DNA of 24,608 nt, taken from Poteriospumella lacustris. Its lineage: Eukaryota > Sar > Chrysophyceae > Chromulinales > Dinobryaceae. The position numbers and the translations under genes were made by a program. Below, one piece after another: positions 20,020-24,608 of this stretch. Each line of letters begins with the position of its first letter. Within the stretch, counting starts at the first letter, position 1. The DNA is taken from positions 1 through 24,608 of the forward strand of contig SMOI01000359.1 of the NCBI GenBank assembly GCA_008000375.1, in the 5' to 3' direction. The notes under the pieces were generated by a model, which had not been told where the DNA came from, ran no database searches, and saw only the letters and a program-made list of their open reading frames with translations.

Positions 20020-21653
20020 TCAGTGCCGGTGGTGACTCGCACGGGAGTCCTGGCGCTGGTTGTGGTGGTGGTGCTGCTGCACAGGCGGGGTGTTGGACTG
20101 CGAGTTCGGACGCGGCGACGCCACGGCGGAGCTCTGTGGACGGGGACTATTCTGATACGCCGTGGACGCACGGCCGGCAGAGGGCAACGGACTCCGCGCG
20201 CGACCCTCCGCGGACTGCAGGCTACTCTGCGCACGATTGGGCGTGGATGCCCTGTCTCTGGGGGAGAGCGCCGACACACTATGGTTCAACGGCGCAGCAG
20301 CATCGGCAGTCTTGTCGGCACCTTTATCGTGATGGCGGTCGTGCTGCCGCGGATTGTGATGGTGGTGGGGGTGGTGGGCGGGGTGGGGATGGTGGTCGTG
20401 CGACTGCTGGCTGTGGAACTGCTGCTGAACGGATGGTAGCAGGTGCTTCGGTGTGAAGAAGTGTTCAAACACCTGCGCTTCCGCTTGGGAATGCGGACGA
20501 GGACTCGCCAACGGCGAATTGAGCTGCGAATTGGAACGCGAGGCAGAGGACGGACCACGAGAGATGGGTCGGGGAGAGCCTGCGTTGGTTGGAGATCTAG
20601 GATTGGCCGGTGCCGAGTGCGCGTCCGAGTGCAAGTCATCCGTAGCGACACGGCGCTCTTTCTTCGTCGGCTGCTGCGAGTGCGACGACGTCGAGGTGTC
20701 GTTGGCGTTGTACAGCGTCATGGGCTTCGCCAACACCCGCTGTACGCGGCGGTGATGCAAGGTGCCGGACGCTTGCAAGATGATCTTGGCGACCTCTTCC
20801 TTCGGATGCAGCTTGCCGTCCTCGTCCTCTTCGTAGTCCGAGTCGTGCTCGTTGTTGTCCTTGATCTGCTCCGCCGACACAGAGGGGTGAATCATCGTCG
20901 TTTTGCCGCCGCCGACGCGGACGTTCCATTCGCTCAACGCGCCTACATGCACATCGCGCCCGTTCGCGAGTCGAATACGCTTCTTCGCGCACTTTTCCCA
21001 GAACTTGACGCCCAGAATGTGCTCCTGCAGCCCGAGCTGCATCTGGAAGGCCGGAAACAGCACCGCTGGATGATTGCGCACGAAGCTGCGGAAGATTTTC
21101 ATGGTGATAGGTGCATCAAAGTCGAAGGCGTGCATCTCCTTGCGGATTCTGTGAGCAAACAAACACCTTCATGAGCAACGAGCGAGACAAGACAGGGAGC
21201 AGCACATGCGACTTACTTGTTGGCTTGGGCGTGGGTGGTGGCTTGGTCGCCGTACAAGTCCACCAACATCAATTCGATTTCATCCATCGTCAAATACCCC
21301 GTCCCGTCCGAGTCGTACAAGTCGAAGGCGAAGACGATCAGCGACGCCTTGGACAGCGTGCAGTAGTTCCACAGCGTCAACACGAACTCTCGGAAGTCGA
21401 TTTGCCCCGAACCATCCTCGTCGAACATCGCAAACACCCGGTCTCTGAAACTCGTGGAGTCCTTTGCAAGAGTCGCGAACAACTCGTGTGTGCTCACAAA
21501 CCCCGATCGGTCGTGATCGAACGAGCAGAACATGTCGTGCAATTGCTCCACTTCTTCTGGCGACAGCTGCAACGCCTCAAACACTGCGCGATGTGGAACC
21601 AACGACGGTTCTCGCACGTAGATGCTGATTTTCTTGGGAAGGCAGTTTCCCAT
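20020..21653 (-). CDS. EF-hand calcium-sensor protein with Ser/Pro/His-rich C-terminal tail (paralogue A)
   Basis: Exons 21653-21217 and 21148-20020 give 521 residues. Three canonical EF-hand loops are visible: DHDRSGFVSTHE (46-57), DEDGSGQIDFRE (78-89) and DSDGTGYLTMDE (114-125), each with acidic positions 1, 3 and 12 and Gly at 6. A fourth, degenerate hand probably lies near 147-175. Next come PAVLFPAFQMQLGLQEHILG and FWEKCAKKR, conserved with the neighbour. A second shared block, LHPKEEVAKIILQASGTLHH, starts near residue 258. The rest is low-complexity, rich in Ser, Pro, Asn and Gln, with a His-rich run near 20330-20410 and HHHH near the C-terminus. The N-terminus MGNCLPKK has Gly2 and Cys4, so N-myristoylation and palmitoylation are possible. 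It should be a calcium-binding regulator of the calcineurin-B/NCS-like kind; its target is unknown. It is transcribed divergently from paralogue B. Confidence 0.9.
21149..21216 (-). other. Intron of EF-hand paralogue A (68 bp, phase 2)
   Basis: Donor AACAA|GTAAGT and acceptor CTCACAG|AATCCGC on the minus strand. Splicing gives QANK|IRKEMHAF, matching paralogue B's QAKQ|IMKELRSL. Confidence 0.95.
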
Positions 21654-22270
21654 TGTGTCGTCCCCAAGTCATGCAAGAAGAAGGACAGGCGATACGGCAA
21701 AAGACGTGCACAGCGAATGTAGTGCAGAAAGAAAGCGGAGATAGTTGCCGCACAGCACAGATAGGACGAGGGAAGAGTCACCCCGAATAAAGGTCTGGTT
21801 TGCGATGACAACTCCTCTAGAGGGGGTCACGAGTTTGACTCTCTTCGATCTCGTGCGCCAACGGGTCGCCGTGGGCCAAGCGGTGAGACCGGGCGGCGTG
21901 TGCACGGCGACGGTGGTAGATCCGTTTCAAGGATACATTGACCGCTTAGTTTGACGGCTATGAAGCGATTCGCTGCTATCTTTGACGTCATCAGCACTTT
22001 TTTCGTCGCGTCGATTGCGTCGCCGCGATCGATACTAATTAGGCCATTCCTATTCATATTCTTATTGGGACTGTGCATCATAAATTTTTATCATTTCCAG
22101 CGAACACGATAGTGTTTGGGGGAGAAATCTTGGTGATATCCCTCCAGTGTTATTTTACTGCTTCAACAACTGAAGTGGAGGATGCCCTCGTCTCGTCCGA
22201 CCATTTTTATTCGACGGTGCTTTTGAGTGGCGCTGACTTCCAACTTTTGAATATTTTCCATCTTTGAAGC
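21654..22270. other. Shared upstream region of the two divergent EF-hand genes
   Basis: 617 bp between two start codons facing away from each other, presumably holding both promoters. The right part (about 21990-22270) is AT-rich; the left part is GC-richer. It contains a perfect 9-bp inverted repeat, GTCGCCGTG at 21865-21873 and its complement at 21903-21911, and the 10-bp palindrome CCTCTAGAGG at 21814-21823. The ORFs present (69 and 84 codons) show no protein-like features. No clear TATA box is visible for either gene. Confidence 0.65.
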
Positions 22271-24528
22271 ATGGGCCAGGCGTTGGATGTCGTTCTTGGG
22301 CCGCACCGATTTTTGTATGTGGACCATCCCGAGCTGCGACCACTGAAAGCCCAATTTGACGCCCTGCAACTGTCGACCAACGAAATCGGCCAGCTCTATG
22401 AAAAGTTTTTGTGCATTGACAGTGACCGTTCTGGTAGCGTCAGTGTACGAGAACTATTCGCTCATTTGGCGACGGAAGCCACATACTTCAGAGATCGCGT
22501 GTTCACCCTCTTCGACGATGACGGATCGGGCAAAATCGATTTCCGCGAGTTTGTATTGTCCCTGTGGAACTACTGTACGCTGTCGAAGGCTTCGTTGGTC
22601 ATGTTCGCCTTTGATCTGTACGACACCGACTCGACGGGAGAGCTATCGCCCGAGGAGATCGAGGGCATGTTGCGTGATTTGTACGGCAAACAGGCCCAGA
22701 CCCACCAGCAGGCCAAACAGTACGTATCCGCTCACTCTCTTGCTGTCTTGTCTGTGCCTATGTATTCATCGTGGTTTTGCACCTGTGCTACAGAATCATG
22801 AAGGAGCTGCGTTCTCTGGACAAAAAGGCCACGATCAACGTCGACCGATTCCGCGCGTTCGTCACCAACCATCCCGCGCTGTTGTTTCCCGCGTTTCAGA
22901 TGCAGTTGGCACTGCGTCAGCATGTCCTTGGTGTGCGCTTTTGGGAGCGTTGTGCTCAGAAGCGTATCAAACTTGTTGACGGACGGCGCGTGACGCTGGG
23001 GAAGTTGCTCGAGATGAACGTCCACGAAGACGCGTATCTGTCGGTGCTGGAGGCGCACGAACAGGTCGTTCAGGAGGAGAAACAAGCGAAGATGGCGGCC
23101 TATCAACAATCCCGCTACGCGAACAAGCACCCACAACAAGCCGCCAGTCTAACTGCGTCGCAGAAAGTGCGCGCGAAGTCGATCATGGACTGGATCGGGC
23201 TCAAGCGCCAGTTCTCCGCGCTGAAGGACGACGCCGGACTTCTGTCGTCGCAGAAATACGCCTCTGCCAGCCGTGACGATCCGTTCGTTGAAACCGATCC
23301 ACGCCATGGTGCAGGGGCCGCCTCGAAGCCAGCACATGGCAAAGTGCACCCGCAACACGAGGGCAACGCGAACTCGCACCTGCTGCACCCGCACGACGAG
23401 ATGGCGCTGCTCGTGCTGCAAGTCACCGGCACGCACCATTACCGGCGCATCTGGACCCAGCATCATTTGAAGGGCTCTCCATCGACTGCTGCTCCGCCAA
23501 GCACTTCGGCGTCGGTGCAGACGGCGACGAACAGTCTGGACCACGAGGATGGCGACGGCCCGACGACCCGCAAGCGCAAGACGCACCGCATCGCACCGGA
23601 ACTGTCTTCGGCCGCAGCCGCTACACCGCCACCGACGGCTGGACCCGTCATCGGCGGGCCGACGTCCAGTCTGCCAGTGTTCGTGGCCCCGCCGTTGCTG
23701 TCCTTGTCGTCGCCAGCGACCGCCGTGGCCAGTGCCGAGGCGGGCAACGACGGCCACGATGAGGGTGACAGCAGCAAGGCCGCCAACAACCTGTCGGGCC
23801 CGCCCAGCACGCAGCTGTATCAAATGCTCTTGCAGGGCGATGCGCTGCAGCGTCAGCACAAGTTCGTCGAACTGGGCAACGACCCGAAAGCGGCGAAGAA
23901 GAAAGCAGCGCAGGCTGCCACTACCCCGTCGGACGAAACCGACGCTTCGAGCAGTGCGCACGCGAGTCCCAACAACGGCCCCCGTCCGGCTGCAGCATCT
24001 GAGTCAGCGACGTCGACGCCGCGCAAGAGCCAGGTACAGAAGACGGCCACGACGCTCATGGATCTGTCGTCTGCTACGCCGCCCCCGACGAACAGCCGCA
24101 ACCGCAAGGAGATCTTGCAGTGGCAGGCGAAGGTGGTGGAGCAGTCCGGCATCCTGCAGCACGTGGCCACGCTGCAGCAGCAGTCTGGCGCTCTGTCGCC
24201 GTCGCCAGGCAGCGCCCGTCGAGGTAGCGACCCGCTGGTCTCGCACAGCTCTCACGACCCGCCCAGCGGCCGGCGGTCGTCGAACCCGCATCCGCACGCG
24301 CACCATTCGCACGGACACCACAAGCACGGCGCTAGCCACGGCGGTGTGCGTCTGATCGGGGCCCTGGCCGGCGGCGACGTCGTGTCGCCCCGCGTGGCGA
24401 TCTTGCAGCACCAGCTGCATCAACAGCACGCCCAGCTGCAGGCGCAGCAGCAACAGGCGGTCCTGGAGGACTACCTGGGCCCCGGAGGCAGTCGCCATGG
24501 CTCGCGGCGCAGCAGCCTCCAGAAATGA
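22271..24528 (+). CDS. EF-hand calcium-sensor protein with long disordered tail (paralogue B)
   Basis: Exons 22271-22719 and 22794-24528 give 727 residues. EF-hand loops: DSDRSGSVSVRE (50-61), DDDGSGKIDFRE (82-93) and DTDSTGELSPEE (118-129). REFVLSLWNYCTLSKASLV between hands 2 and 3 is nearly identical to paralogue A. After the splice site come NHPALLFPAFQMQLALRQ, LGVRFWERCAQKR, and a second shared block HPHDEMALLVLQVTGTHHY near residue 348. The remaining tail is rich in Ala, Ser, Pro, Thr, Gln and His, with KRKTHR (about 23570), a His-rich run (24286-24330) and a Gln-rich end; it is probably disordered. It is about 200 residues longer than paralogue A, mostly in the linker and tail. Gly2 is present (MGQALD) but the surrounding sequence is a poorer myristoylation site. 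The role is inferred as a calcium-dependent regulator; the partner is unknown. Confidence 0.9.
22720..22793 (+). other. Intron of EF-hand paralogue B (74 bp, phase 2)
   Basis: Donor AAACA|GTACGT and acceptor GTGCTACAG|AATCATG. It interrupts the same codon position as the intron in paralogue A, showing that the duplication came after the intron was gained. Confidence 0.95.
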
Positions 24529-24608
24529 GCAGCCGTCCCCACCAGTGACTCTCGCCGTCGTCGGTTTGTTTCCACCGCGACCGAGCCGAGCCGCGCCGCG
24601 CCTCGTGG

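Noticed and set aside
19199-20279. Minus-strand ORFs of 171 and 270 codons with hydrophobic or Arg/Ser-rich sequence
   Set aside because: The composition of the T-poor segment forces such residues. The longer one also overlaps the EF-hand gene's real frame.
21860-21950. tRNA-like A-box (GGGCCAAGCGGTGAG) with a downstream stem-loop
   Set aside because: No acceptor stem pairs, the putative T-loop does not fit the TTCRANY pattern, and no anticodon arm can be placed.
1-24608. Transposon, CRISPR array, viral insertion or prokaryotic gene cluster
   Set aside because: No transposase or polymerase motifs, terminal repeats, regularly spaced repeats or capsid-like genes were seen. All credible genes are ordinary eukaryotic nuclear genes.

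Overview
This is nuclear DNA from a eukaryotic protist. The genes have a few short spliceosomal introns (68-86 bp, GT...AG), use the standard genetic code, and sit close together in both orientations. The long left-hand gene is GC-rich with strong avoidance of A/T-ending codons. An oomycete or other stramenopile-like microbial eukaryote would fit the EF-hand family and intron style, but that placement is inference; no rRNA or other phylogenetic marker is present.

Positions 1-17698, minus strand, are one gene: a giant myosin. A complete motor domain (P-loop, switch I, switch II, actin-binding region, converter) is encoded by two small exons and the start of a third. The third exon then runs open for 16,197 bp to the left edge without a stop, giving at least 5,848 residues, about 5,000 of them tail. 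The tail resembles no standard myosin tail. It carries a recurring, strictly spaced motif, (L/F/V/M)-R-x7-(W/F/Y/H/L), at least a dozen times, interrupted by acidic, Ala/Gly and Pro low-complexity linkers. Long open frames on the opposite strand and in the other minus frames across this interval are by-products of codon bias.

Positions 17.7-20.0 kb hold a weakly supported 136-codon ORF and a clear ATP23-type mitochondrial metalloprotease (18241-18843, plus). A 58-bp sequence follows, duplicated in direct orientation. Next comes about 1 kb without a convincing gene whose plus strand is strikingly poor in T (about 9%).

Positions 20.0-24.5 kb hold two paralogous EF-hand genes arranged head to head about 0.6 kb apart. 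Each has three canonical EF-hands, a conserved FQMQL...LG..FWE block, one phase-2 intron at the same site, a second short conserved block, and a long disordered tail rich in Ser, Pro, His and Gln. They are probably a tandem-inverted duplication of a calcium-sensor gene.

No tRNA, rRNA, CRISPR array, transposon or prokaryotic operon was recognised. A functional link between the myosin, the protease and the calcium sensors is not shown by the sequence. Calcium sensors next to an unconventional myosin with almost no IQ region may be coincidental.
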